A stretch of 64,000 nucleotides of DNA from Variovorax paradoxus (GCF_000834655.1 NZ_JXQQ01000076.1:1-64000); one strand, 5' to 3'; positions 18,763 to 27,445 are shown, counted from the first letter of the stretch. The notes: generated by a model from the letters alone, not told the origin. Translations and numbers: made by a program.

Positions 18763-19233
18763 TTATCGGGCGCAGTCGCCGCAGGTGCCGTGAAGCGTCA
18801 GTGCGGTGTGGCGGGTGTCGATGCCTTGCTTGCGCAACGCCCGCCCGAGGCGCCCCATCACCTTGGGCAGTTCGGGGTCGGACGGCAGCGCCAGCACCTT
18901 GTGGCACTGGTCGCATTCGAAGGTGTTGCCCGAGGCGGCCTCGACGTGCCGCGCGAAGCGGTTGACGCGATCGGCGCCCACGCGGCGGTCGCACAGGCCC
19001 GCTTCGACGAGGCGGTCGAGCACGCGGTAGATGGTCACCCGGTCGGGGGCCTCGCCCGTCGCGGTGGTGTAGGCCGCGGCCACTTCCTCGTGCGTGAGCG
19101 GCTGGGAGGTGTGCCGGAGGAGCTCCAGCACCGTCTGGGCGGCGCGTGTCACGCGCAGGCCGCTTTCGCGCAACAGGGATTCGCTGTCGAAGGCAGCGGC
19201 GGCGAGCGGGGGCTTCGGGTTCGGGGTCTTCAT
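18763..19233 (-). CDS. Fur-family repressor, candidate Zur
   Basis: A 156-residue metalloregulator. The winged helix is at about residues 22-82 (LRVTRAAQTVLELLRHTSQPLTHEEVAAAY; DRVTIYRVLDRLVEAGL), and two structural zinc C-x2-C pairs follow (CDQC 107-110, CGDC 151-154). An ATG at 19245 would add four residues. It is convergent with zigA, and its own upstream region repeats the GTTGCAT/TGCAA words seen before zigA. Both points fit Zur with autoregulation, but Fur or PerR-like roles are not excluded by sequence. A second Fur-family gene is present at 32334. Confidence 0.85.
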   Translation of the reverse strand: MKTPNPKPPLAAAAFDSESLLRESGLRVTRAAQTVLELLRHTSQPLTHEEVAAAYTTATGEAPDRVTIYRVLDRLVEAGLCDRRVGADRVNRFARHVEAASGNTFECDQCHKVLALPSDPELPKVMGRLGRALRKQGIDTRHTALTLHGTCGDCAR

Positions 19234-19248
19234 GGGAAACGCCATTGT

Positions 19249-19274
19249 GTTGCATCCCCGGGTGCATTGTGCAA
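19249..19274. promoter_or_regulatory. GTTGCAT/TGCAA operator-like cluster before the Fur-family gene
   Basis: On the plus strand GTTGCAT (19249-19255) is followed by TGCATTG and TGCAA (19263-19274). The words match the half-sites of both dyads before zigA, although the spacing here is longer (TTGCA-N15-TGCAA). It overlaps the alternative start codon and leader of the repressor gene. I read it as a possible autoregulatory site. Confidence 0.4.
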
Positions 19275-19357
19275 AGCGACGACAAATCGCCTGCAATCCG
19301 CGCGGTTGCCATGCCAGATAATCGCCGGCTTCCAGATCACCGGGCGGCACGAACAGC

Positions 19358-20335
19358 ATGGACACAGAGCGGGGCGGCGACGTACTCAGCCACGTGCTTG
19401 CGACGTACAGGTCCGAGCGCGCGGTCACGGCCCGTTTTTCGCTGACCTCTCCCTGGGCGCTGCATTCGGCCGGCGTCGATGGCCCGCTGATCCGCATGTG
19501 CACCGGCGCGCCGTACTGGATCGCCGTGGACGGCGCCGAGCCGGTGGCCGTTGCGCCGCACGACATCGCGATGCTGCCGCAGGGCAGCGCCCACACCGTG
19601 TCGTCCGCGCCGGGGCTCCAGGCCGAGCCCTTTCGCGACCTGATCACCGCGCACTCGGTCGGCCGGCACGGCGACCACCCGATCGTGTTCTCGCACGGCG
19701 GTGGCGGCGCGGCGACCGCGCTGTTCTCGCTGCACCTGTGGATGCCCGCGGAGGGCCTGGGCTCCATCATGGCGAGCCTGCCGCCGCTGATCGTGCTGCG
19801 GCAGGCGCAGATTCCCACGACCGCGTCGCTCGCGCAGGCGATGGAGTCGCTGGTGAACGAAACCGTCGCGCAGCGGCCAGGCTGGCAGCTCTCGGCGGCG
19901 CGCATGGCCGACCTGCTGCTGGTGCACATCCTCTGCGAGCACCTGTACGCCCAGCCCCAGGCCGAGCAGGTGCAGCAGGCCGGCCAGCTGCGCGGGCTGG
20001 ACGACGAAAGCATCGCCCGCGCGATGTCGCTGATACACGAGCGGCCCGCGCACCCGTGGTCGGTGGCCACGCTGGCGCAGGCCAGCTACCTCTCGCGCAC
20101 CATCTTCAGCGAGCGCTTTCGCGCGCTGGTCGGCGTGACGCCGATGCATTACCTGGGCTCCTACCGCATGACGCTCGCGGCCGAGAAGCTCAAGAACCGG
20201 CAGCTGAGCCTGCACCAGGTGGCCGAGGCGGTGGGCTATGCCTCGGAAAAGGCGTTCTCGCGCGCCTTCCAGCGCTGGACGGGCATGACGCCCAGCGCCT
20301 ACGCGCGCCGGCTCGGCAGTTCCGAATCCAGCTGA
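19358..20335 (+). CDS. AraC-family regulator with cupin N-terminus
   Basis: A 325-residue AraC regulator. The N-terminal cupin_6-like domain (about 1-190: IRMCTGAPYWIAV, VAPHDIAMLPQGSAHTVSS) senses an unknown ligand. The C-terminal HTH pair is at about 225-315 (WSVATLAQASYLSRTIFSERFRALVGVTPMHYLGSYRM; LHQVAEAVGYASEKAFSRAFQRWTGMTPSAYARRL). It lies 81 bp before a tryptophan-dioxygenase-family gene on the same strand and is the obvious candidate regulator of that cluster. It is divergent from the Fur-family gene. Confidence 0.92.
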   Translation: MDTERGGDVLSHVLATYRSERAVTARFSLTSPWALHSAGVDGPLIRMCTGAPYWIAVDGAEPVAVAPHDIAMLPQGSAHTVSSAPGLQAEPFRDLITAHSVGRHGDHPIVFSHGGGGAATALFSLHLWMPAEGLGSIMASLPPLIVLRQAQIPTTASLAQAMESLVNETVAQRPGWQLSAARMADLLLVHILCEHLYAQPQAEQVQQAGQLRGLDDESIARAMSLIHERPAHPWSVATLAQASYLSRTIFSERFRALVGVTPMHYLGSYRMTLAAEKLKNRQLSLHQVAEAVGYASEKAFSRAFQRWTGMTPSAYARRLGSSESS

Positions 20336-20398
20336 TCACCGTGCACCGGACGATCGGTGCCCAAATCCGGCGTGCCGGAGGTTGAGGCGACGGCATGC

Positions 20399-20416
20399 GC
20401 GCCGAACAATCGGCGC
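20399..20416 (+). promoter_or_regulatory. stem-loop abutting a start codon
   Basis: GCGCCGA-ACAA-TCGGCGC is a 7-bp perfect stem with a 4-base loop ending one base before the ATG at 20417. With a two-base bulge the stem can extend so that the ATG itself pairs with GCAT at 20393-20396. No ribosome binding site is visible nearby, so the hairpin could limit translation of the dioxygenase gene. It may also be incidental. Confidence 0.45.
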
Positions 20417-21352
20417 ATGCCCATCCAACGCCACAGAGTCATTCCCGAAGTCCGCGACCCGGCGCTCGAAAACTCCCTCGTGAGGTCGATCGCGTCCGGC
20501 GACGACCGGCAGCGCGAAGCCACGGTGAAGACCACCGATGGCGAGCCGCTGCTGCAGTTCGAAGGCCGCAGCAACCCGTACCTGGAACATCAGCGCAACG
20601 ACCTGCTTCTGAGCATCCAGCACATGCGCAGCGAAGGCCACGACGAGATGGTCTTCATGTGCATCACGCACTGCAAGGAGCTGACCTTCAAGGCCACTCA
20701 CTACGAGCTGGTCAACATGCAGGCGCGCATCCGCGCCGACGACGTGGCCGGCGCGCTGCAGCTGGTGCCGTGGGTGCGGGCGCTGCTGGAGTTCCTGGGC
20801 AAGACCTGGGATGTGCTCTCCACCATCACGCCGCACGAGTTCAACCAGTTCCGCAACACGCTGGGCATCGCGTCGGGGCAGCAGTCGTACATGTACCGGC
20901 ACGTGGAGTTCATCCTGGGCAACAAGTCGGTGCCGCTCGCGCGTGCGCATGCGAACAACCCCGACGTATGGCCCTACATGGAGCGCGCGCTGAATTCGCC
21001 GAGCCTCTACGACGACGTGCTCGCGCTGCTGCACCGCCGCGACATCGCGATGCCGCCCGAGGCGCTGGCGCGCGACTGGTCGGCGCCCTATGCGGTGAAC
21101 CCGGGCGTGGAAGCCGCGTGGCTGCGGGTCTACGGCGACCCGACGCCGGAGAACGATCTCTACCGGCTCGGCGAGGCGCTGATGGACATCGCCGACGTGT
21201 TCTCGCAATACCGCTGGCGGCACTTCGTGTCGGTCGAGCGCATCCTCGGCTTCAAGCCGGGCACGGGCGGCTCGGCCGGCGTGGGGTGGCTGCGCAGCGT
21301 GGTCGATCACCGCTTCTTTCCGGAGCTGTGGTCCGTGCGCACGCAACTCTGA
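20417..21352 (+). CDS. tryptophan 2,3-dioxygenase family heme protein
   Basis: A 311-residue protein of the TDO family. Recognisable parts: NPYLEHQRNDLLLSIQHM, the distal His region ITHCKEL (H85), SYMYRHVEFILGNK (R161, the substrate-carboxylate Arg region) and the heme-ligand segment RWRHFVSVERILG with H269, followed by FKPGTGGSAGVGWLR. These support a heme dioxygenase acting on an indole or a related ring. The GTG at 20357 would add 20 residues that do not look family-like. The next gene, an FAD monooxygenase, follows after 11 bp. Neither kynurenine formamidase nor kynureninase is nearby, so it may not be the canonical KynA; the relative MarE makes 2-oxindole from tryptophan. Confidence 0.86.
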   Translation: MPIQRHRVIPEVRDPALENSLVRSIASGDDRQREATVKTTDGEPLLQFEGRSNPYLEHQRNDLLLSIQHMRSEGHDEMVFMCITHCKELTFKATHYELVNMQARIRADDVAGALQLVPWVRALLEFLGKTWDVLSTITPHEFNQFRNTLGIASGQQSYMYRHVEFILGNKSVPLARAHANNPDVWPYMERALNSPSLYDDVLALLHRRDIAMPPEALARDWSAPYAVNPGVEAAWLRVYGDPTPENDLYRLGEALMDIADVFSQYRWRHFVSVERILGFKPGTGGSAGVGWLRSVVDHRFFPELWSVRTQL

Positions 21353-21363
21353 GGCGTCCGTTC

Positions 21364-22530
21364 ATGACCGCAACACACAACAACAAGGTGCTGATCGTCG
21401 GCGCCGGCATCGCCGGCTGCTCGGCCGCCGTCGCCCTGGCCGACAAGGGCATGCAGGTCACGCTGGTCGAGAAGGAGGCCCGATGGCGCTTCCAGAGCTC
21501 GGGCATCTTCATCTACGGCAACGGGCTGGAGGCGCTGCGCAGCATCGGGGTGCTGCCGCAGATCCTCGATGCGGGCTTCGGCATCGCGGACGGGCGCAAT
21601 GTCTACCTCGACCATCGCGGCGCGCCGATCGTCGATGTGTTCTATCCGCGCTCGCACGGCGGCGCGGTGCCGATCCTGGGCATCAAGCGCGCCGAGATGC
21701 ATCGCATCCTCGCGGGCCGGCTCGGTGCGCTGGGGGTCGACATCCGGCTGGCGACGACGGTGGCGGACATCCATGCGCCCGGCGGCGAGGTCGCTTTCTC
21801 CGACGGGACGCGCGAGCGCTTCGATCTGGTCATCGGCGCCGACGGCATCCGCTCGCAGGTCCGCGAAGCCGTGTGCGGGCCTGTGACGCCGCGCTACACC
21901 GGCTTCGGCGTCTGGCGCAGCGTGCACGAGCGGCCGCGCACGCTCGACGCGAAGATCATGATGATGGGCATCGGCAAGCGCCTGGGCATCATGCCGATCA
22001 GCGACGACAGGCTCTACATCTTCGGCACGGTGAGCGAGCCTGCCGGCCGTTGGTATCCGCGAGACCAATGGCCCGCGTTGATGCGAGAGCGGTTCGCGGA
22101 ATTCGGCGGCCCGGCGCGGCAGTTTCTCGACCAGCTCTCGGCGGATTCGGAAGTGCTCTACACCGCCGTCGAGGAAGTGCAGGCGCCGCTGCCCTGGCAT
22201 GCGGGTCGCGTCCTGCTGATCGGCGATGCGGCGCATGCCTCGACGCCGTTCATGGGGCAGGGCGGCGCAATGGCAGTGGAAGACGCTGTCGTGCTCGCCC
22301 GGATGCTTGCCGCGGACGGCATCGGCGAGCAGACCCTGAAGGCCTTCGGCGAGCGACGCTTTCCCATGTGCCGCTTCGTGCAGGACGCCTCGCGCAAGGT
22401 CGGCGAAGCCGGCGCCATGGAAGACGCCGCGAGCTGCGCGCGCCGCAACGCGGCGATGCGGGAGACGGCCCAGCAACAGGTCGATGCCTTCTATCAGGCG
22501 CTGGACCGGTTGCGCTCGGCACCGGCCTGA
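21364..22530 (+). CDS. FAD-dependent aromatic-type monooxygenase
   Basis: A 388-residue flavoprotein of the PHBH fold. The dinucleotide motif GAGIAG is at residues 13-18, the DG motif is in LVIGADGIRSQVRE, and the GD motif is LLIGDAAHASTPFMGQGGAMAVEDA. It resembles single-component NADH-dependent aromatic hydroxylases such as 3-hydroxybenzoate 6-hydroxylase more than kynurenine monooxygenase. It starts 11 bp after the TDO-family gene and is probably in its operon, suggesting two-step oxidation of an indole-like or aromatic compound. Confidence 0.88.
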   Translation: MTATHNNKVLIVGAGIAGCSAAVALADKGMQVTLVEKEARWRFQSSGIFIYGNGLEALRSIGVLPQILDAGFGIADGRNVYLDHRGAPIVDVFYPRSHGGAVPILGIKRAEMHRILAGRLGALGVDIRLATTVADIHAPGGEVAFSDGTRERFDLVIGADGIRSQVREAVCGPVTPRYTGFGVWRSVHERPRTLDAKIMMMGIGKRLGIMPISDDRLYIFGTVSEPAGRWYPRDQWPALMRERFAEFGGPARQFLDQLSADSEVLYTAVEEVQAPLPWHAGRVLLIGDAAHASTPFMGQGGAMAVEDAVVLARMLAADGIGEQTLKAFGERRFPMCRFVQDASRKVGEAGAMEDAASCARRNAAMRETAQQQVDAFYQALDRLRSAPA

Positions 22531-22642
22531 TGGAACTGCTTATGCCCGGATCCAGCTAAGCATCTGACGAATGGGTCGTTCGCGGAAAGGCAGGTGCGCG
22601 ACAGAATCGCGCGCTTTGTCTTTTTGCAACCGAAAGTCCTCC

Positions 22643-23629
22643 ATGCGCGTCCATCCCTGGCTGAAACCGTTCCTCGCACTCTGGGCCGGTGCGGCGGTCT
22701 CGCTGGGCGCCCAGGCGCAGCAGCCGCCGGCGGCCTACCCGTCGAAGCCCGTGCACATCACGGTCGCCAACACGCCCGGCAGCTCGCCCGACGTGCTCGC
22801 GCGCTACCTGTCGCAACGCCTCGCCGAGCAATGGAAGCAGCCCGTGGTGGTCGACAACCGCGCCGGGGCCGCGGGCATCCTGGCCGCCGATGGGCTCGCC
22901 AAGGCGCCGGCCGACGGTTATTCGCTGCTGGTGGGCGCCGACGGGCCGATCACCATCCTGCCCAACCTCCAGGCCGGCCTGCCTTACGACGCGCGCCGCG
23001 ACCTCGTGCCGGTGGTGTCGCTCGGCCAGATCGACTTCGTGCTGGTCGCGAACCCGAGGACGGGCTTTCGCACCGTCGCCGATTTCGTGCGCGCCGCCAA
23101 GGCGCAGCCGGGGCGCATCAACTATGCATCGGCCGGCAACGGCAGCCCGCAGCAACTGAGCATGGAACTGCTCAAGCAGAAGACCGGCATCTACGTCACG
23201 CACATCCCTTACCGCGGCGGCCCGCTGGGCATGCAGGACGTGATCGCGGGGCAGGTCGACGTGATGTTCATCGCGGTCGGCCCAGCGCTGCAGCACATCC
23301 GCGCCGGCAAGCTGGTGGCGCTGGGTACCAGCGGCGAGAAGCGCCATGCGCTGCTGCCCGAGGTGCCGACCGTCGCCGAGACCTATGCGGGCTACCGCTC
23401 GGGAACCTGGTTCGGCCTGTTCGCGCCGGCGCGCACGCCGCAACCGGTGCTCGATGCCATCGCCGCCGACGCGGGGCGCATCGTGCAGACGCCCGCGGCG
23501 CGCGCCGACCTGGCGCTGCAAGGCATCGAGGCCACGGGTTTTCCGCAGCGGCAGTTCCAGCAGCTGGTGTCGGCCGAATACGAGCGCTATGCGCAGATCG
23601 TGAAGGCCACCGGCATCAAGGCCGAGTAG
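22643..23629 (+). CDS. Bug-family (TctC) solute-binding protein
   Basis: A 328-residue periplasmic binding protein. The ATG at 22643 gives a signal peptide (MRVHPWLKPFLALWAGAAVS, then LGAQAQQ). The mature part starts YPSKPVHITVANTPGSSPDVLARYL and carries the Bug landmarks DNRAGAAGILAAD and the domain-2 ligand loop. Such proteins bind carboxylates or aromatic acids, either for TctAB permeases or as orphan receptors; no permease gene is adjacent. It follows the monooxygenase gene by about 110 bp and may supply or sense that pathway's substrate. Confidence 0.9.
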   Translation: MRVHPWLKPFLALWAGAAVSLGAQAQQPPAAYPSKPVHITVANTPGSSPDVLARYLSQRLAEQWKQPVVVDNRAGAAGILAADGLAKAPADGYSLLVGADGPITILPNLQAGLPYDARRDLVPVVSLGQIDFVLVANPRTGFRTVADFVRAAKAQPGRINYASAGNGSPQQLSMELLKQKTGIYVTHIPYRGGPLGMQDVIAGQVDVMFIAVGPALQHIRAGKLVALGTSGEKRHALLPEVPTVAETYAGYRSGTWFGLFAPARTPQPVLDAIAADAGRIVQTPAARADLALQGIEATGFPQRQFQQLVSAEYERYAQIVKATGIKAE

Positions 23630-23635
23630 CCCGGG

Positions 23636-23944
23636 CTAGCGGATCGACCGGGACAGCGCCTTGGAGAAATCCGCGACATCGTCGTCGCGGCACACCTCGG
23701 CGGCCATCGGCGCATGCCCGCCGGCCACGGCGACCAGCGCCATCGCCTTTTTCGGGCAGAGGCCAAGGCAGGTGGACTGCACCACGCGAAGGCGCCCCGG
23801 CACATGCACCAGGTCACGCTTGAGTTCCTTGCGGACCTGCTTCGCCTTGAGTTTGGTGGGGCCGTCGCTGCGCTCTTCGCAATCGCCGCACACCAGCACG
23901 ACGCCGGACAGCTTGGTTTCGACCAGGGGAGGGGAATGGCTCAC
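23636..23944 (-). CDS. thioredoxin-like [2Fe-2S] ferredoxin domain protein
   Basis: A 102-residue protein. Cys residues sit in LVCGDCEERSDGP near the start and STCLGLCPKKAM in the second half (C-x3-C), the pattern of thioredoxin-fold ferredoxins of the COG3411 type. I chose the GTG at 23944 because AAGGAA lies nine bases upstream and the family similarity begins just after; an ATG at 24010 would add 22 basic residues. It is convergent with the Bug gene, 6 bp apart, and divergent from the esterase. Electron partner unknown. Confidence 0.83.
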   Translation of the reverse strand: MSHSPPLVETKLSGVVLVCGDCEERSDGPTKLKAKQVRKELKRDLVHVPGRLRVVQSTCLGLCPKKAMALVAVAGGHAPMAAEVCRDDDVADFSKALSRSIR

Positions 23945-24075
23945 GCGGGTTGTTCCTTTTTTCTTTGCTTTTGTTTCAGCCCATCTTGGGCGCGAACGCA
24001 CGCCGCGCAAGTCAGCCGACCGCCCGAATGCGCTAAGGTCCGGTCATCCACGTTCCTGAATACCTTTGCCCGACC

Positions 24076-24738
24076 ATGTCCCGTACGCCCATCGAAATCG
24101 AAACCGCCCCGAACCCGACCGCCTCCGTGATCCTCATGCACGGCCTGGGCGCCGACGGCAACGACTTCGTGCCGATCGCCGGCGAGCTCGACCTGTCCGC
24201 CGTGGGGCCCGTGCGCTTCGTGTTCCCCAATGCGCCGGTGATCCCGGTCACCCTCAACAACGGCTACCAGATGCCGGCCTGGTTCGACATCGCAGCCCCC
24301 GATTTCGACGTGCAGGAAGATGCCGCGGGCCTGCGCCGCTCGCAGGCCACCATCGAGGCGCTGATCGCCAACGAAAAGGCCCGCGGCATCCCCGCCAGCC
24401 GCATCGTGGTGGCCGGCTTCTCGCAGGGCTGCGCGATGGCGCTGCTGACGGGCCTGCGCCACACCGAGCGCCTGGCCGGCATCGTCGGCCTCTCGGGCTG
24501 GCTGCCGCTGGCGGCCAGCACCGCGGCAGAGCGCCACGCGGCCAACCACAAGACGCCGGTGTTCCTCGGCCATGGCCGTCAGGACCCGATGGTGCCGCTG
24601 GCACGGGCTGTGCAATCGCGCGACGCGCTCGCCGCCCTGGGCTACACCGTCGAATGGCACGAGTACGCGATGGCGCATTCGGTCTGCATGGAGGAAGTGG
24701 CCGACCTGAACGATTTCCTGCTGCGCGTGCTGGGCTGA
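24076..24738 (+). CDS. carboxylesterase/acyl-protein thioesterase-like hydrolase
   Basis: A 220-residue alpha/beta hydrolase of the phospholipase/carboxylesterase family (APT1-like). The nucleophile elbow is GFSQG at about residues 114-118, the acid is in GHGRQDPMVP (Asp about 173) and the His in YAMAHSVCME (about 202). MHGLGADGNDFVPIAGEL near the start forms the oxyanion side. It is cytoplasmic, without a signal peptide, and hydrolyses short acyl or lysophospholipid esters in relatives. It stands alone. Confidence 0.93.
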   Translation: MSRTPIEIETAPNPTASVILMHGLGADGNDFVPIAGELDLSAVGPVRFVFPNAPVIPVTLNNGYQMPAWFDIAAPDFDVQEDAAGLRRSQATIEALIANEKARGIPASRIVVAGFSQGCAMALLTGLRHTERLAGIVGLSGWLPLAASTAAERHAANHKTPVFLGHGRQDPMVPLARAVQSRDALAALGYTVEWHEYAMAHSVCMEEVADLNDFLLRVLG

Positions 24739-24797
24739 AGCGCGAACGGGGCCGCCGCGGCAACCGCTAGACATACGGACGAAGAAGGAGACATCCC

Positions 24798-25109
24798 ATG
24801 ATCCTCGTCATCGGACATGCCCTCGCCAAACCCGACACCCTGCAGGCGATGCTGGCCATCAGCGTGGAGCACGTGCTGCGCTCGCGCGCCGAGCCCGGCT
24901 GCATCTCGCACGAAGTCTCGACCGACGCGCAAGACCCGCTGCGGCTGACCTTCGTGGAGCGCTGGAGCGACATGCCCGCGCTGCAGGCGCACTTTCGCGT
25001 CGATGCCTCGCGCGCCTTCGGCAAGGCGCTCGCGGCGATGGCCGACGGCATGCCGGAAATCCACGTCTACCAGTCGGATGAGATAGACCTGCGGGCCGGC
25101 CGCGCCTGA
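24798..25109 (+). CDS. antibiotic biosynthesis monooxygenase (ABM) domain protein
   Basis: A 103-residue ferredoxin-like ABM protein of the YgiN/quinol monooxygenase type. Landmarks are SRAEPGCISHEVSTDAQDPLRLTFVERWSDMPALQAHF. Such proteins are dimers that oxidise quinols without cofactors or protect against reactive aldehydes; some have no known enzyme activity. GAAGGAGA lies just before the ATG. It follows the esterase by 59 bp and may be cotranscribed. Confidence 0.88.
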   Translation: MILVIGHALAKPDTLQAMLAISVEHVLRSRAEPGCISHEVSTDAQDPLRLTFVERWSDMPALQAHFRVDASRAFGKALAAMADGMPEIHVYQSDEIDLRAGRA

Positions 25110-25165
25110 CCCCGCATTTTTCTCTACAAAAAAGGCTTGCAGCCTCCACGGTGCCTATGCAGGGA

Positions 25166-25182
25166 GCTATCAAAAAAGTAGC
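25166..25182. repeat. GCTAT-type palindrome, imperfect
   Basis: GCTATC-AAAAAA-GTAGC is an imperfect stem. A cleaner copy (GCTATC-GAAAA-GATAGC) lies at 31211-31227. These are short dispersed intergenic elements that I associate with Comamonadaceae genomes. It lies about 85 bp upstream of gshA with no evident regulatory role. Confidence 0.55.
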
Positions 25183-25266
25183 GGGCGGACGCCTAGCCGG
25201 AACCGGGATTCCCTGCACGAGCAGTGCCCGCGCGCCCGTGCTACCTTCCAGCCCCTCAGAAGATTG

Positions 25267-26838
25267 ATGGGTCATAACAATATGAGCAACAGATTGCAGG
25301 AGAGGTTGGGTGCCCTTTCAGCCGCACGCCTCCACGGCATGCGACGCGGCATCGAGAAGGAAAGCCTGCGTGCGCTGCCCGACGGCAAGCTCGCGCTGAC
25401 GCCGCATCCCCAGGCGCTGGGTTCGGCGCTCACGCATCCGCACATCACGACCGACTTCAGCGAATCGCAACTCGAGCTCATCACCGGCGTGCATGCCGGC
25501 GTCGAATCGGCGCTGGAAGAATTGACCCGGGTCCACCAGTTCACCTACCGCGTGCTCGACCAGCTGGGCGACGAGCGCCTCTGGGTTTCCAGCATGCCCT
25601 GCGGCCTGCCGACCGACGAAACCATTCCCATCGGGCGCTACGGCTCCTCGAACGTGGGCCGCGCCAAGAGCGTCTACCGCATGGGCCTGAGCCACCGCTA
25701 CGGCCGTCGCATGCAGACCATCTCGGGCATCCACTACAACTGGTCGCTGCCCGACGTGTCGAGCGAACAGTATTTCGCGCTGATCCGCAATTTCCGCCGC
25801 CACGCCTTCCTCTTGCTGTACCTCTTCGGCGCCTCGCCGGCGCTGTGTTCGAGCTTCGTCGCGGGCCGCCCGCACGAGCTGCAGCCGCTGGGCGACGGCA
25901 GCATGTTCATGCCGCACGGCACCTCGCTGCGCATGGGGCCCCTGGGCTACCAGAGCGATGCGCAGGCGTCGCTCGCCGTGAGCTACAACAGCCTGGAGGG
26001 CTACGGCGCCTCGCTGCAGGACGCGCTCACCCGTCCATGGCCGGGCTACGAGACCATCGGCATCCGCAACCTGGGCGGCGACTACAACCAGCTGGGCACG
26101 AGCCTCCTGCAGATCGAGAACGAGTTCTACGGCACCATCCGCCCCAAGCGCGTGATCAACCCCGGCGAGCGCCCGCTGCATGCGCTGCGCGAGCGCGGCG
26201 TCGAATATGTCGAGGTGCGCCTCATGGACCTCGATCCCTTCGAGACCGTCGGCATCAACGCGCAGACCATGCGCTTCATCGACGTGTTCCTGCTGCACTG
26301 CCTGCTGAGCGACAGCCCCGACGACACGCCCGAGGAAATTGCCGACCTGGCACGCAACCAGCACCTGACCGCCGCGCGCGGCCGCGAGCCTGGCCTTCGC
26401 CTGTCGCGCGGCGGCAGCGAAGCGACGCTGACCGACTGGGGCCTGGAACTGGTCGACGAGTGCCTGCCCATCGCCGCCGCGATCGACGCGGCGCAGGGTG
26501 GCACGCAGCACACCGACGCGGTGAAGGCGGCCCGGGCCGCGCTGCAGGACCCCGACAGCGTGCCCTCGGCCCGCGTGCTCGCGGCCATCGAGCAGCAGCA
26601 CGGCAACTCGTTCGTCGGCTTCGTGCGTGCCCAGTCGGAGCAGACCCGCGCCGCGCTGCTGGCCCTGCCGTTCTCGGCCGAGCAGCAGGCCGAATTCGAG
26701 CGCATGACCGCCGAGTCGATCCAGGAGCAAAAGCGCATCGAGGCGGCGGACACCATGCCCTTCGAGATCTACCGCGAGCAGTACGTCTCGCCCGCGCGGC
26801 TGGGCATGGCCCGAGGCCGCATGGCGGTCGCCGCCTAG
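25267..26838 (+). CDS. gshA: glutamate-cysteine ligase, proteobacterial type
   Basis: A 523-residue enzyme that joins glutamate and cysteine with ATP, the first step of glutathione synthesis. It belongs to the E. coli GshA class: HGMRRGIEKESLRALPDG near the start, ITTDFSESQLELITG, ISGIHYNWSLPD, and RNLGGDYNQLGTSLLQIENEFYGTIRPKR in the core, with the typical length of about 520. The start is uncertain among a TTG at 25264, ATG at 25267 and ATG at 25282 (MSNRLQERLG, the family-like beginning); AGAAG upstream favours 25267. It is a single-gene unit. Confidence 0.94.
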   Translation: MGHNNMSNRLQERLGALSAARLHGMRRGIEKESLRALPDGKLALTPHPQALGSALTHPHITTDFSESQLELITGVHAGVESALEELTRVHQFTYRVLDQLGDERLWVSSMPCGLPTDETIPIGRYGSSNVGRAKSVYRMGLSHRYGRRMQTISGIHYNWSLPDVSSEQYFALIRNFRRHAFLLLYLFGASPALCSSFVAGRPHELQPLGDGSMFMPHGTSLRMGPLGYQSDAQASLAVSYNSLEGYGASLQDALTRPWPGYETIGIRNLGGDYNQLGTSLLQIENEFYGTIRPKRVINPGERPLHALRERGVEYVEVRLMDLDPFETVGINAQTMRFIDVFLLHCLLSDSPDDTPEEIADLARNQHLTAARGREPGLRLSRGGSEATLTDWGLELVDECLPIAAAIDAAQGGTQHTDAVKAARAALQDPDSVPSARVLAAIEQQHGNSFVGFVRAQSEQTRAALLALPFSAEQQAEFERMTAESIQEQKRIEAADTMPFEIYREQYVSPARLGMARGRMAVAA

Positions 26839-26853
26839 CCGTCGGGCCTGGTC

Positions 26854-26920
26854 GCCAGCGCCCGCTGTGCGGGGCCACCGGGCGCCTTGCCTCGCCGTCG
26901 GGGACGACAAGGGCGCTGGC
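26854..26920. repeat. 10-bp inverted repeat after gshA
   Basis: GCCAGCGCCC (26854-26863) and GGGCGCTGGC (26911-26920) are perfect complements separated by 47 bases that contain further short GC-rich pairings. It lies 15 bp after the gshA stop, where a transcript end would be expected. No T-run follows, so factor-independent termination is doubtful; mRNA 3'-end protection is possible. Confidence 0.4.
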
Positions 26921-27026
26921 CGATGGCCTACAGGCATTGGCTTGCATTGCCCACCGTGCCCCTCGGCTGCGCTGCGAGGATGATTCCCATGCACAGCACC
27001 AAAAGCCCCGCCTCTTCGGTTTCGCC

Positions 27027-27407
27027 ATGACGTTCAAGGCCTACCTCGTCGAGGACAGTCCCGTGATCCGCGAAAACCTCGTCGGATTTCTCGAGGACGT
27101 GGCCGATGCGCAGGTCGTGGCCTCCGCCAGCACCGAGGAAGAAGCCGTGAACTGGCTGCGCCAGCATCGCGACGGTTGGGACCTCACCATCGTCGACCTG
27201 TTCCTGCAGCGGGGCAACGGGCTAGGCGTGATCAACGCCTGCCGCAATCGCTCGCCGCACCAGAAGGTGGTGGTGCTCAGCAACTACGCCACGGCCGACA
27301 TGCGCGACCGTTCGACGCAGTTGGGTGCCGACGCCTTCTTCGACAAATCGGCCGAACTCGACCAGCTGGTGGCCTATTGCGCCGCCATGCAGCCGTCGCA
27401 CGGGTGA
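27027..27407 (+). CDS. single-domain response regulator (CheY-like)
   Basis: A 126-residue receiver domain with no output domain. The acidic pocket is E9-D10 (YLVEDSP), the phospho-acceptor is D57 (LTIVDLFLQ), the switch Ser is S85 (VVLSNYA) and the conserved Lys is K107 (FFDKSAE). Stand-alone receivers act by protein contact in motility, phosphorelays or stress control. No histidine kinase is adjacent, so it is an orphan here. Confidence 0.9.
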   Translation: MTFKAYLVEDSPVIRENLVGFLEDVADAQVVASASTEEEAVNWLRQHRDGWDLTIVDLFLQRGNGLGVINACRNRSPHQKVVVLSNYATADMRDRSTQLGADAFFDKSAELDQLVAYCAAMQPSHG

Positions 27408-27415
27408 CTGGGGCC

Positions 27416-27445
27416 GCGCGCCTGCCAAGGCGGCGCCGCGCTTTT
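27416..27445 (+). terminator. possible imperfect terminator after the response regulator
   Basis: GCGCG (27416-27420) can pair with CGCGC (27437-27441), with partial inner pairing of TGCC and GGC, and is followed by TTTT (27442-27445). It lies 9 bp after the stop codon. The inner stem is bulged, so the call is weak. Confidence 0.35.
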
